Shown here one piece after another: positions 42,943 to 55,700 of a DNA stretch of 64,000 bases (its first letter is position 1; every line of letters starts with the position of its first letter). The position numbers and the translations under genes were made by a program. The stretch covers positions 39,161,703 to 39,225,702 of the forward strand of contig JARWIR010000010.1 of the NCBI GenBank assembly GCA_029959085.1. Reading direction: 5' to 3'. The notes under the pieces were generated by a model. That model made no database searches. It was not told the origin of the DNA and saw only the letters and a program-made list of their open reading frames with translations. This DNA comes from Nemophila menziesii (lineage: Eukaryota > Streptophyta > Magnoliopsida > Boraginales > Hydrophyllaceae).

Positions 42943-44375
42943 TTGTGTCGCCTAGGATGTTACACGAATGAGCAAATAATTAGAGAAACATAAATTAATT
43001 AAAAGAAACAGGAAATAAAGATGATTGATTAAGAGATTGAAAATTAAACTAAGTAAAATAAAAGACAATAAAGTAAATATGAGAAAATGAGATGAGAGAA
43101 GTATAGCTTAGGTTCTGCTAGTATGCACTAATCCTTCTAATTCTTTCTATCAATTTCAGTTAATAAGGGAGATAATAGCTCTTAGATACTTAGTCAGGAT
43201 TCTAAATTCCTACATAAACCCGGAGAACGTATAGGTAGGCTACGACACAACCACGAGGCAGTTTAAAATAGGGTTATCCTACGCCACTAGGTTCCTAAGC
43301 AAACAATTCCTTCAATTGGTGATATGGTGATTAAAACAAACCGTAATGACTATCTAGTTAGGCTGGTGTTGTCAAGACCAAGTCCTGTTCTAGACGTTTA
43401 TGTGGTGTTTCAATAATCAGACACCCCTTCCCGGCAACCATCTAAGTACTACTAGTACAACCCTAAATTGATCAGGTTTAAGACAGACAATAAATAAAAA
43501 CACATAAATCAAATATAAGGTTAACCAGCTATAATCGGATTAAAACATATGATTTCCAAAGAAACTTAGATAGAAAGGACATAGAATTCATAGATTGTAC
43601 ATGATGCCAAACCCAAGCTATGGGAAAATTAATTCATACCTGAAAGAAATAAACTAAAAGATTGATACAAAGATGTCATATTGCTCTCCTCAATAACTCT
43701 AATGGTATAAAATCTAAGGGCTAATTAATGGGAGGCAAGGATGACTTGACAAAGGTTTAAAGGGTGTATTTATAGGTGTTTAGAAGACCTAATTCGTTTT
43801 CTTGGAGTGGAAAACAAGTAACTTGTATTCCAAGCCCAACTCAAATTCGTAACCCTAATATATAGAAAAGGTAATAATCAGCCGCTGTTTTGTTTTGGCC
43901 GTAACTCCTTCAATACTTAGTTGTTTGACGTGTTCCAATAGTCAAAACTGCTCGTCTCGGAAAGCTCTATAACTTTGCTTCAGACTATTCTTCCAAATTC
44001 CTAACCAAACTTGAGTTATGATCACTTCTATGGTCGTAGGTGCTGGAATTTAGATTTATTTGACAACTTTATCTTTCCATATCTTAGCTTTTCCTTCCTT
44101 ATCTCCAATTTCCATGCATATCTTCTTTCCTTTATCTCTTAGAATTGTTTTGACATCTAATTAATCACCATATATATATATATATATATATATTTAAAGC
44201 TTCACCCTAAATAAATAAATTAAACCCAATATGATCTAAAAATAATAAATCATTAAATCAAGACAAGAAATAGGAAAGTGCACTAATACATATGAAAATC
44301 GAGTATTTAGACTTCTAAAACTCTAAAAATGATGTCTCCGACTAATATTAAATCATCACAAATGGGAAGACATCA
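42943..44375 (-). mobile_element. Solo LTR, copy C
   Basis: Perfect 5 bp target duplication CTAAC (42938-42942 and 44376-44380). On the minus strand it begins TGATGTCTTCCC and ends GGCGACACAA (the last base pair of the expected CA has changed). A minus-strand TATA box lies at 43767-43774. It keeps the terminal inverted repeat and the GGTGTTTCAA hairpin (43404-43425). There is a (TA)n tract at about 44168-44193. Length 1433 bp. Confidence 0.82.
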
Positions 44376-44380
44376 CTAAC

Positions 44381-44959
44381 AAAACCAAAACACGACAATA
44401 AATATGCATGTGTAAGCAAAAGAAGACAATGGCTAAGAATATTGAATTATACGAGGAGGGTAGTAGATAATACGGTACCTTACTCCCGGTGACCAAGCAA
44501 GGAAGTTTATCTTAGTCCAAAATTGGATCTTGATAAAGGTCTGAGGTTCTATTAGCTTCTCACAACCTTCTAAAACCATACACTAGGTCACATTCAAACG
44601 GAGGTGTATCTCGATAGCACTCCGATATCATTTTTTGTTTTAGGTATTACTTACCCTGAGGAGATATAGAGACTTAAGCCGACTGTATATTAACAACATC
44701 TATTTTTAGGGAAAAAAATAAGAGAGTAACAAGAGACGTCGATTCAGATAGAGCAGAAGATATTTATAGATGTCGATCAAGGACAGTCTTGGGGAGAGGC
44801 CAAGAAAACCATGGCCTGGCTCCTCCCCAATTCTTCAAATTTCAGGAACCCTTAATATTTTTCCTATATAAAAAGTATATATTATAGCACAAATTATTAA
44901 AAATCCCAACTTTAGTTTATCCCACTCAAAACAAACAAAAGAATGCGGCCTATATATAT
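44381..44959. other. Gene-free stretch
   Basis: The only notable item is a GC-rich inverted repeat, GGGGAGAGGCCA with TGGCTCCTCCCC (about 44794-44826). No gene is seen. Confidence 0.4.
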
Positions 44960-45039
44960 ATATAACTTGTCTTCTATAACTTGCAAACGATCTATAATAC
45001 TTGCAGTGAGTTTCTCGTGGTGGCAGTAGGTGTGTGTGC

Positions 45040-45116
<77 letters not shown>

Positions 45117-45170
45117 TATTGTTATTATCATCTTTTTAACGTGATTTTTATCACACTTACAGCCCCGCCA
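44960..45170 (+). mobile_element. LTR fragment G (3' end only), expanded by a TTA microsatellite
   Basis: GATCTATAATACTTGCAGTG to ...CACACTTACAGCCCCGCCA matches the last part of the LTR family in plus orientation, as in copy E. A (TTA)n tract of about 78 bases (45040-45117) lies inside. It meets copy D head-on at 45170/45171. Confidence 0.65.
45040..45117. repeat. (TTA)n microsatellite
   Basis: About 26 perfect trinucleotide repeats. They create long poly-Asn or poly-Ile frames, which are not genes. Confidence 0.97.
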
Positions 45171-45600
45171 AGTTTTCGACCTAGAACCTATCAAAATGAC
45201 CGCAATTCAAAGACATATCTGGCCCTAAAAGGGCTCCTTCAAATTCGTAACTGGTTTTCTGCAGTCCTCAAAATACTAGACGTCTCTACCACATCACAGA
45301 TTTATTTGACATCTTTTCCTTTTCTAATTCAATTTTGTTTCCTTTTATCTCTAAATTTCGCATTGGATCTTATATCCTTGACTCCCTGCAATTGATTTTG
45401 CATCTAATTATTTCCTTTACCTAAGAGTTTCACCTTAACAAACAAATTATACCAAAAATGCTCTAAAAGTAAATTATCTTCCAAATCAAATGAAATAAGA
45501 ATTTATCAAATAATGGGAGAAAATCCCTTAACAATTAATATAATGCACCTAAAATGATGTCTCACGGATAGATTAATTCATCACAAATATGGTGAAATCA
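45171..45600 (-). mobile_element. Truncated 3' LTR, copy D
   Basis: On the minus strand it starts TGATTTCACC at 45600, matches the first 430 bases of copy B (about 20560-20989), and is then cut where fragment G begins. The adjacent G-rich tract upstream (plus AGAACCCCAACTC, 45601-45613) fits a polypurine tract. Confidence 0.7.
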
Positions 45601-47080
45601 AGAACCCCAACTCAAAGTTGTATCGTCTCGATACAATGAAAAATAAGAACATAGTGAAGTCTCTAAAAATATACCTAAGGTAATTAAGCACACAGGAAAA
45701 ATACAAAAGAATGTGAGTAATAATCTCAAAGCAATTACTTAGCAAGCTTCATTTAATAATATCTACAAACTAAATTACCCATACACTTATCATATAAACA
45801 ATCAACACGGTTTTAATTCAAGATTGGATTAGCTTTGCAATGCACGAAGGAGAGATTCTTCACTTAGTTTGATATGGAGACTATAGATTGTTCATCGAGC
45901 CTAACTAGTATCTAATGATCCATCTAACTACTCTTTATTGGTTCAATTATTCCTAGATCACATAGCAAAGAATCATAAGGTCTTTAAGGTTGTAATGTTG
46001 ACTTAGGGACGCTATGATCGTATATTTGGATAATTTAAAGTGATATTTTGTCTCTCTCCTCACTACTAGCCATCAACGAATAACCCTAGAGCTTGAGTTA
46101 CTCGCATAAAATGTTCTCACTCAACCTAATGATTTGATGCACTAATTAGCATCCCTAATAATTCAATAATAAGGCTCTAAGATGATCACATAAAAAATTC
46201 CACTTTGCCGGTCAAAATCATATTCAATCTTTTCATATCAATTTTTTTCTTTTGTAAGCTAGCTATGACTCCCTTTTATGTGTGAGATATCATGCTACTA
46301 ATTTCTCATATTTCTTTTCTTTTTCCATTTTTTCTTGTACTTTTACCCCAACAAAGGGTTACAATATTAAACAGTGAATCATCATCAAAATAGAGAACAA
46401 TTACATAAGCTCAATAACCCAACCCAACAATTTTCCCATAATGTGGCCCCACCACCCTAAATTCAAGCTTTAAAACGACTGTCTAAGCATCGTGATTCGA
46501 GTGCAGGTCATATGGAAAAGTCCTAACATCCTAGGGGTATGACTTATAATATGGCTAATAAAAAGGCTTTATAAAGTCTAGAAGGGGCTGAGAGGGATAT
46601 AAATATAATAAATGGGCAGCAAGCTAAAAGGCAACAACAAGTTATCAAGAACCGCCTTAATCCCTTTCTAAACAATGCAATTTCGTTACGCTCTCACCTT
46701 TAGCACGTTCATTAAATGGGTTATCAACTAGCTCGGATCTCAGGGCTTACACACCCCTCAAGGCGCCCTAAGATCAAACATACTTCTACCTCATTACTTA
46801 CTAATCTTTCCTTTTCTATCAATGTGTGTTTCCATCATACTCTAAGCATACAAAATAACTAGCTTATAAAAAAATTACTTATTATCATTAACTCGATAAA
46901 TTTATGCTTTTAAGCCATTAAATACAATTTACATCTCAATCCATCTATAAAAAAAATTAATTTTACCTAAAAAGCAGTAAATCACGAAAAATGGAGATGA
47001 GGAACAATGAATCCCCACACCCCCAACTCAAAAATTAGTCATGACCCCACGACTCAAAACATACTCGACTCTCGAGACTG
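45601..47080 (-). mobile_element. Internal 3' region of the LTR family, second copy
   Basis: It matches 34941-36390 along its length, including both C-rich polypurine-like ends (45601-45613 and about 47015-47030) and the GTATCGTCTCGATAC palindrome near 45618. No recognisable coding domain is seen. Confidence 0.6.
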
Positions 47081-48410
47081 TTGCCTCGCGTGATCAATAC
47101 CCGAGATGGGGTGCAGTGTTTGTCTTGTAAGTGAACTTCATGAATCACCAAGTTTACATTCACTTACCTCCTAATATGCTCCATCCCCATCAATCCTATA
47201 CACTCTAGAAATCTCTTGTTCTTACCTTCTCCAATTTCTTTCTTGCTTTCTCCTAATACCTTGCTTTTCTCCAGCTCCTTAATAGGGTAGTCTTATACGT
47301 TGCGAACCGCAAGAACTATATACTTTATATGGGTATTATGGAAACATGCATGGTTAAGAAAGGTTTAAGAAATTTTGGAAAAAGGTTTTGGAAAATTTTA
47401 GATTTTGATTCTTGATTCTAGGTGTTTTGGATTGATTTGGGTGGATAAATATTGTTTGTAAAAGTGTAGGGAAGGATTTGGATATGAACTAATGGTGATT
47501 TGGTGGTGTTTTGATGTGTTATGTGGGTTATGTAAAGCTTCAATGGTGTTTCATGGAGTTTGGGTGTCTTGGTGAAGAATGAAGCTTAAGGTTTGTCAAA
47601 TATAAAGTGAAATATGAACAAACCTCCTCTATAATAAATATGTCACGATCTGCACCGACTAGCCGGTTATCTGATCAGTATGTCGGTCTAATTTTTTTTA
47701 TGATTCTGACCTCAAACCGTCGCGACCTTTTATCGCGAATGACGACACCGTTGGTGCTCGGTAGGCCGGTCATGGGACCGGTATACCGGTCCTACATCTC
47801 AAAAAAATATGTTGCGAACCGTATTTAAACCGTCACGACCCTTCTTCATGGACCGGTAGGCCAGTCGTGAAAATTTCTGACTCTATTCTTGGCATGGCAC
47901 GTCTGATTTTGCTGAATAAAGATCCGAGCCTTTAAACCAGGTATTGCCCCTGATTTTTTAGTTAAAAAAACAAAAGGAGGTTGTGATGATGATGTGTCTT
48001 GGCATGGTAACCCTGATAACGAAGCAGGTGTCACAGCCATGTCACGTCAGATTCTTACTCAACAAAGATCTGAGACTTCCATTAAGGGTCGGGATTTACA
48101 TTATAGGTCCCTATAGACTATAGTAAGTTTTTTAAAATTAATTGCACTATAAGTCAGGGTTAAGGTGAGACTCGAGACTCGAAACACATTGTTCTCTTCA
48201 CCTAGCCTTTTCTGTAGCAGCTTTATAGGCTATCGATCTTGGTGATTCTGCAGCAGTTTTACAGGCTTTCAATCTTGGTGATTTCGCAGTTGTTTTACAG
48301 ACTATCGATCCTGGAGATTCTCTATCAAATCCATGTTGCTGCTTTTAGAAAAATATATGCATCAATTAAGTATATTTAAGTTCTTAGAAAAGAAAATAAT
48401 ATATTTGTGA
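47081..48410. other. Gene-free stretch, perhaps more LTR interior
   Basis: It includes a run of CCGGT-containing words (GCCGGTC, GACCGGTATACCGGTC and related, 47660-47870) and GTCGCGACC-like palindromes. Two diverged copies of a segment with TTGGCATGG and GTCAGATT- or GTCTGATT-type words lie at about 47888-47920 and 47998-48070. No gene is supported. Confidence 0.35.
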
Positions 48411-49439
48411 TAGGGGTGGAATTGGAATGGAAAATTCTGATTTCCGGCCAATTCCGATTCGAAAAATCCATATTTGGAATTGATTTTTTATATTTCGATT
48501 TTCGAATTTCCGATTCCTGGTTTTTCTGACTTTCTTTTTGGATTGTAATTGGAATTACATTTTAAAATTTTGGAATTTCCGAATTCCGATCCGAAATCAA
48601 TATCTGACTTTTTTTCCGCTTTTTTCCAATTATTTTTCTAAAACTTTTTTCCTGAATATTATTCATATATTTTAAAATATTTTTATATATAGTAATGTAT
48701 ATATGTTTTTAAATATATATTACAAAAAATATTTACATATATATTATATATATAGGTAAAAACCTAAATAAATCCTAAACAAACTATAAACCCAAAAATT
48801 TGGGATCAGATCTTTATAAGTTAGAAAACTTTTTCTCTTCCAAACACGCAAGGTTGTGTCAACTAAAATGTGTTTAAGAATTGAATTTCTTGTGGATTAT
48901 ATGTTCTTTTTAATGATTTTTCTTTATCAACAAATCTAATATTTCGTGATAACATGAATCTAATTTAGTTTTCTTATAGGATCTTGCACGCAAGTTTTCC
49001 TCGCTAGTGAAAGATTTCTCGATGATTGGTACATTTAGCCATTATCGTGTGTGAACGAGAATTTCGTGCTATAATTTTTTTTGTCAAGGTGCTATAATAT
49101 ATATCATATTTTGATAATTTCGTGATGTAAATTATACAATATTTTTTGAAAATTATGTATTGTATTATGTACCACTATCTGTTTATTTTGCAAGTAGGTG
49201 TTTAGCTTTATTGCAGGAAATGAAGTTTTTGCTAGAAAATTGTTTAAAATAAAGGGTGAATTATATATAGGGTCTTGGAGACAAATTGTCTTCTCTATAG
49301 AGTAGTTTTTTAAATGGCATTCTTCTTAGGGACCTCAATTTTGACAATAGTCTTTCCTACCCTTACTATCACTAAAAGACAAAAAAGTGTGATGTCACTG
49401 TTTCTCTCTCCTCTACCTATCACTACCAACCTACCTCCA

Positions 49440-49540
49440 ACCTCCGACCATCTACCACCGACCTCCGACCACCGACCACCGACCACCGACCACCACCGAC
49501 CACCACCGACCACCAGTCACCGACCACCAGTCACCGGAAA
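49440..49540. repeat. ACCGACCACC minisatellite
   Basis: Repeated CCGACCA words, later CCAGTCACCGACCA. The Trp/Gly-rich and Pro-rich frames over it are artefacts. Confidence 0.85.
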
Positions 49541-49544
49541 AAAA

Positions 49545-49806
49545 TATAGAGTACTCTGAGAAATTTGGTGAGTACTCCGACAATTTTGCTGAGTACTCAG
49601 GCCACCAGTCACCGGATAAAACGTAGAGTATCGGGGAAACTGAGAGTACTCTCTATATTTGCTGAGTACTCCGACATTTTGTGGAGTACTCCGAGAATTA
49701 AAAGAATACTCTATAAAAATAGTCGGAGTACTCTATGAAATAGAGAGAGTACTCTATAAAATATTAAGAGTACTCTTTAAAATTATAATAAATACTCTAT
49801 ATAAAA
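49545..49806. repeat. Cluster of AGTACTC palindromes
   Basis: About a dozen occurrences of (G)AGTACTC(T/C) or one-base variants within 260 bases, spaced irregularly by about 15-30 bases in otherwise AT-rich sequence. Each core is self-complementary. Confidence 0.85.
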
Positions 49807-49989
49807 AATCATGTGTATCTCTTTTTTATAACATTTCTATTAAAAAAGTAAACCATTTTACAATAGATACATTAAAAAAAAAAAACTAAAGTAATTACAA
49901 TACAAGGTTGACCACTGGTCAAACCAGATCTGGAAAAAGAACAAAAAACTAAACTATGCGAGTAATAAAAAAAAAAAAAAAAAAAGGAA

Positions 49990-50660
49990 AAAATTTGAAT
50001 CGCTGCTGCTGCTCCTGCTCCGGCGAAGACTAACCGTACCTTCTTCACCACTGAGGTGAACCAGCAGCCATGGAAACCGTTCGCTGCTTCTCTTCACCAT
50101 GGAACACCAATATCAACAATATAACCGAAACACCAAACACCATCGACACCACACCACTCTCCTTCTCACTCACGCACGGCCACCACAAACACCGCCGAAA
50201 TCGCCATCCAACAAACACCGCTGTCCTTCTTCTCACGCGCGGCCACCCCAAGCACCGGCGAAATCGCCACCACACCAACACCAGCGAAGCTCGAACAGAG
50301 CCATTGAAGAGGCCATCAAGCAGCCATTGAAGAGGCCATCAAACACCGCTGTCTTCCCTCTATGTTGCTGCGCTTTTCGTGACCGGCTGCTAGGGTTCGC
50401 GATGGTGGTCCAGAGCTGCTAGGGTTCGCGATGGTGGTCCAGAGCTGCTAGGGTTCGCGATGGTGGTCCAGATCTGCTCGCTGGTGGTCCAGATCTGCTC
50501 GATGGTGGTGCTTTAGTTCTTCTTTGCTATGGTGCTTCAGTGATTCTTCGTGTTGGTGGTCCAGGGCTGCGTGATGGTGGTGTTAAGGTGGTGGTGGCCG
50601 TGGTTTTGTGGGCTGCGCAATGGTGGTGTTAAGGTGGTGGTGGCGGTGGTTTTGAGAGAG
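49990..50660. other. GC-rich, gene-like cargo block
   Basis: This block is far richer in GC than its surroundings and is built of internal duplications: a segment with CACGGCCACC and GAAATCGCCA (about 50172-50270, twice), AGCCATTGAAGAGGCCATCA twice (about 50300-50341), and GCTGCTAGGGTTCGCGATGG three times (about 50387-50463, period about 30). The open frames (for example 50070-50330) have no recognisable domain and follow the repeats. It may be captured host exon or leader sequence, as in Pack-MULEs, but the source gene is not recognisable. Confidence 0.45.
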
Positions 50661-51643
50661 AGAGATAAAAAGGAGAGAGTAATATAGAAATGTAAATGAA
50701 ATTATAATAGATTAATTAGTATATATAGGTGTAAAAAAAACAAAAGAGGGGTAGTCTAGTAAATGGGGTTTTGGGGTTCATGTGTTAAAAAGATGCTGAG
50801 GTCTTTAGTAAGAAGAGGGTTTAGACCGGGTCCCCATCTTGAAGAGGGGGGTGTGGTCAAGACCCTAGGTGTAATTATCTCTAAAATAAAAGTCTCGAAT
50901 CATTAAACTTCAGATAATGAATCTTACCTAATGAAGTTGATTATTTAAAGATTTAGTACTGTTGGAATTTCATTTTTTTACAATATAACTCAATAATTTA
51001 AATCATATTGAATTTGAAGGTTCAATGGAAACTTAGAATAATGTTTTTCATGTCTAAAAGTTTCAAATTATAATGTTTTTACTTTAATCTTTTTTTAACT
51101 TTTAAAAATATCGAATCTTAAATTTTAAGGATGATAATGGATATAAAATTTTGAACTTTCCTAAATTTATGAAAATAAATGTACCAAAGATTTCTAAAAA
51201 AAGTAAAACTAATAAAATATAAAATTTTCAAAAATTCCAAAATTCCAAAAATTTCCGGTTGTTCCGAATTCGGAATGAATTTTGCATTCCGATTTTTTTG
51301 AGTGGAATTGGATTGAATTTTGCTCTTCCGAAAAAATTGGAAATTTCCGAACAAGTTCTTTTCCGATCTGATCCTATCCGGCCGATTTTCACCCCTAATT
51401 TGCACCATTTAAGAAGAATATGTTCACAGGTTTAGCACAGTAAGTGTTCGGTCAAATCACTAATACATTATGTGTGTGTGAGTGTTCGATGAATTGACTT
51501 AGTAGTGAAATCTAGCTGAAAAGTGGCGCTGGTGGTGGGTGGTAGTTTATTGTTAATTCGGTTTGTGTTAGTTTAAAAGTTTTCTTATGTATTTCTGAGT
51601 CAAATTTTATTCTACTCTTTTTTTTTTGTGTGTAAAGCATTTA

Positions 51644-51896
51644 CTCCCTCCGTCCATATTTATTTGTCAACCTTTTTAGTGAACAAGGATTAAAAATAGC
51701 AGTTAATACTCTCCCTCTTTACACAATTGCTCTTAGTTAATTTACATGAGATCATTTATTACAATATTTTTCTATTATTTAATTAGGGGTAATATTAAAA
51801 AAGTAGAAAAAAAATGTCTTGGTATTGAAAAATGGACAAACAATATTGGACACCCTTTATTAGAATGTTGGACAAATAAAAAATGTACGGAGGGAG
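51644..51896. mobile_element. Stowaway MITE (Tc1/mariner-type)
   Basis: The left end CTCCCTCCGTCCATATTTAT follows a TA, and the right end TACGGAGGGAG mirrors it; this is the diagnostic Stowaway terminal sequence. The right-hand TA is not conserved (AA). 253 bp, no coding sequence. Confidence 0.92.
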
Positions 51897-52661
51897 AACT
51901 TCTTTATTTAACAAAAATGGATACAAGTTAAGATAATCACCAAGTATTTTGTCTTTTACCGTCCACACTGAGAAAAAGAAACAGAGTTAAGAGTATTATA
52001 AATATTGAATACACACAACTAATGTACAACCTTATAATATATGGCTTGAATACGCATGATCTTTGTTCAGTATGCAAATGGAACGTAATAAATATGAAGA
52101 AATGAGAATAAATGGTTTAAAGGGAAAAAAGGGGAAAATCCAAAAAAAAATTATGCTTGCTCCGAGTAGCACGTTGTAAAATATACAAAACGTCTTCACG
52201 AATTACCAAACATCAACTGTGCAATTGAGAGATGAGTTTGTGCATGTGAAGTTAATGCAAAATTTATTTTATTTTGACCATTTTTGTATAGTTTAATTTG
52301 AATAATCACATTCTTATATGCAAAAAGACATTACCTTTCAAATTCTGAGAAAAGTGGAAAAGATGGACGAATAGTTTCAGCTATATATGATCCCAAAAGA
52401 GATGGGACTTGAAGACTGAAATCTGAATCCCAGACCAAATGAGAAAATTTGCAATTTCCTTTTTTAATTCAAATTGTTATGAAATTAAACGATAAGTATC
52501 TAATAGTTCATACTAAAATTGACTTTATTATAATATAACCCTAAGAAGCTCATTTTATATTCGATAAATCATAAATAATTGATTTTTATGTTTTGATTAA
52601 TTGTGACGTTTGTAGACACAAGAGAAGTTTGATGAACTTGATTGGGTCAAAGGAAGACGCT
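51897..52661. other. Gene-free stretch
   Basis: AT-rich, no supported feature before the LINE target site. Confidence 0.5.
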
Positions 52662-52694
52662 TAGCTAGATGGATTTTTTTTTTGGACATTTGGA

Positions 52695-52708
52695 GGTGCC
52701 TAAGCACC
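52695..52708 (-). promoter_or_regulatory. Stem-loop in LINE L1-C 3' UTR
   Basis: On the minus strand GGTGC-TTAG-GCACC can form a 5 bp stem close to the poly-A, at the same place as the stem-loop at 30043-30057 of L1-B. Confidence 0.5.
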
Positions 52709-52725
52709 GAATCGTAAATAAGCCA

Positions 52726-55700
52726 TTAACCTATTCCTAATTTGCAAAACCTAGAAGACAAGTCGAAAAAACTAAGCGAATTTCGACGTAAGAGCGTTGC
52801 CCCGTGTCTAGCTTCCTTTGAAAGCTTGTCCGCCCTGCTGTTGAGCCTCCTATTGATGTGGTGGAAAGTGATCTGCCCGAGCTCCTCAGCATTGTGGATA
52901 ATCTTACGCAGAATGGGTTGGATATTCCAACGTGCTGCTGACACCTGCTTTGTACCTTGAATAACCTCAAGGTTATCTGAGTAGATTACGATTTTCTTCC
53001 CTGGAAAACTTGCGCCTAGTTGCGTAGCTTTAAGAACCGCATTTGCTTCTCCTTCCAAGGCAGATTTGCAATCAAGGTTGTAGCTGTGTTCAAACGATGT
53101 ATTACTATTGTTGTTTATTCCGATTATTGCTACCCCCGTAGGTTCCCATTTGTTGTTGAACGACGCATCACAAAAAAAAGATACATCTTGGCTTTGCTCC
53201 GCCCTATTTGTGTCTGCGCTTCCTTCACCTGTTTTCTTGAAGTCTTTGTAGTATTCTGTTGTCCAATTGATTCCGTGAATTTCTTGCATTAATTTTTTTG
53301 ATGCCACATTTATTCCCGTTCCACATACTGTAACCCCCTCGTGTATAGCTTTAATTTTTGCTTTCCAAATATTCCAAAGGTTAATCATAATAAAGTCGCG
53401 TACTACATTTTCTTCCCATCCTCCCTTTGAAAAAGTTTGGATGATCTTTAAGAACCAATTCTCTATATTTTCCTCCCAATTGTCTTGAATTTTTATTTGT
53501 AGGATTGATCCAGCCCAGATGTCTTTGCACATGTTGCAATGGAGGAGTAGATGCTCTACATCCTCACTTCTATGGTTACACCATAGACAGTTTGTAGCAT
53601 CCGCATATTTTCTCTTATATAAATTTTCCCTGGTCGGTATTGCGTTGTTTACTAATCTCCACATAAATAACTTGATTTTTTTTTTGGAATGTTAGAACTC
53701 CAAATCGTCTTCCAGATTGGTGAGTCTTGCATTGCCTTTGTTCCCGTTGTTGTTGCCTTGTTCATAATTTGTTCTTTTGTTATAACCTTATATCCTGTCT
53801 TTGTATTGAAAGTGCCGTCTTTTGAGAACGGCCAGATTAGCTTATCTTTGGTGTCTATTTCTTTGATCTTTGTCTTCTTTATAAGATGTACGATGGGTTC
53901 AGGACATAGATCATCCAATTTCTCGAAGTCCCATTCATCCTTGTTGTTCTTCATTAGTTCTTTGACCTTTGTGATGGTAGTACCATCTGGTTTTTCTAGT
54001 TTCCATTCAGTATCTATCCATTTTTCATCCCATATGTTCGTATCTCTGCCGTCTCCTATCATTTTTATTCCATGTTTCTTAATGAAGTCTCTACCTTCTA
54101 TAATGCTTGCCCAGCTCCATGTCCTGCTTTGTCTGAGTTTACACGTCATTAAATTAGATTTATTGAAATAAATACCTTTGAGCAATCTCATTGCTAGATT
54201 ATCGGGCTTGTTCATTAGTCTCCAAGCTTGAGCTGCTAGTAGGACAATATTCATTTTCTTGAAGTCTTTGAATCCCAATCCTCCTATTAATTTTCTTACC
54301 GCGATCTTTTCCCAAGCGACCCAATGTATCCTGTTTCTTTCACCTGAACTCCACCAAAAATTAGAGATGGCTGAGATTAGTTTATTACAAAAGCTAATTG
54401 GAAAAGAGAAAATAGACATGAAGTAGTTCGGTATGGCCTGGAGAATAGCTTTAATAAGTACTTCTTTGCCGCCTTCTGAAAGTAATTTCGCCTTCCATCC
54501 TTCCATGTTTTTGAATACTCTTTTTGCTATCCAGTCCAGGGATTCTACCTTTGATCTTTTGTGGCATAGTGGAATCCCGAGATAGTAACTAGATCCTCTG
54601 TCTCTGTGATATTCATTATTGTAGTAATCTCATTTTTAATATCCCCTGGTGTTTCTTTGCTGAAAAGAATGGCTGATTTATGTAAGTTGATTTGCTGTCC
54701 TGACCCCGCGCAATAGGTATCCAAGCATTCCTTAAAGTGTTCAATGCTCATGTCATTCAGTTCTAGAAAGAAAAGCGAATCATCTGCAAATAGAAGGTGA
54801 GAAATCTTCGGGCAGTTCCTATTGATTTTAATACCTTTGATCAGCTCATCTTCTATATAATGGTCGATAATGCTAATAAGAGATTCCGTCATTATAGAGA
54901 AGAGAAAAGGTGAGAGGGGGTCACCTTGTCTGAGACCCCTACCCGGTTTAAAGTTTTCGAGTCTTTCTCCATTCAAATTAATATTAAACGAAACAGAGGT
55001 GATACAGTTTCTCATCCAATTAATCCAAGTTTCGCAAAAGCCAAGTTTATCCAAAACTTTAAAAAGGAAATTCCATCTTACCTGATCGTACGCTTTTGCC
55101 ATATCAATTTTTATTGCTGCCATAGGTTTTTTGTTCTTTCGTTTCCTGCTCATAAAAAACGATATTTCCTGTGCTATAATAATATTATCCTGAATAGCCC
55201 TACCTTTAATGAAAGCTGATTGTGTGGGTGAAATTATATTATTCATAATGTCCCTTAAGCGATTAGAAAGAATTTTAGTAATAATTTTATAAATGAAATT
55301 GGCACAAGATATCGGTCTAAAGTCTCCTAAATTCTCTTGTATAGTTCCTTTCGGGATCAAAGTGATAAGTGTGTCGTTAATCGTTTCAAGTGAACAATTA
55401 TTTTCAAAGAAGTCCTCAATAATGTGTACTACGTCCATCTTAATAAATTCCCAAAATTCTTTATTAAACTTACCATTGAGTCCGTCTGGTCCAGGTGCTT
55501 TTGAAGCCGATAATTCCATAGTAGCTCTTTCTATTTCTTCCATCGTTGGTTTTTTAGTTAATTCCACATTCATGTCGCTCGTGACTCGTGGTTTAATAAA
55601 TTCAATAGCTTTTTGCATATTGTCCTCTATACCAGTGTTTTCTTTAAACAAGTCTTTATAAAAGTTTTGAAAACAGTTTTTAATGTCTTCTGAATCATCT

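Larger units (their letters stand above)
49255..50882. mobile_element. MULE-like non-autonomous element with repetitive cargo
   Basis: Flanks AAAATAAAG (49246-49254) and AAAATAAAA (50883-50891) match at 8 of 9 positions, a MULE-type length. The ends share AATTATATATAGGGTCTTGG on the left and, mirrored, TAATTACACCTAGGGTCTTG on the right. Inside are an ACCGACC minisatellite, a cluster of AGTACTC palindromes and a GC-rich gene-like block (about 49990-50660). No transposase is present. Confidence 0.6.
48411..51397. mobile_element. hAT-like element enclosing a MULE-like element
   Basis: The left end TAGGGGTGGAATTGG and right end CCGATTTTCACCCCTA are inverted repeats, each followed inward by GGAATTTCCG-type palindromic words very like those of the element at 39118-39838. 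The flanks ATTTGTGA and ATTTGCAC share only five bases, so the target duplication is doubtful. Without the inner element it is about 1.35 kb. No transposase is visible. Confidence 0.55.

Noticed and set aside
44835..45395. Frames with long poly-Asn (minus) and poly-Ile (plus)
   Set aside because: Produced by the TTA microsatellite.
49310..49559. Val/Gly/Trp-rich minus frame and Pro/Thr-rich plus frame
   Set aside because: Both follow the ACCGACC minisatellite and lack a gene context.
50070..50422. Overlapping Pro/His/Arg-rich frames as a possible host gene
   Set aside because: They consist of internal duplications inside a MULE-like element, with no recognisable domain or promoter; kept only as gene-like cargo.
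53689..54171. Plus-strand frame of 160 codons
   Set aside because: Antisense shadow of the L1-C ORF2.
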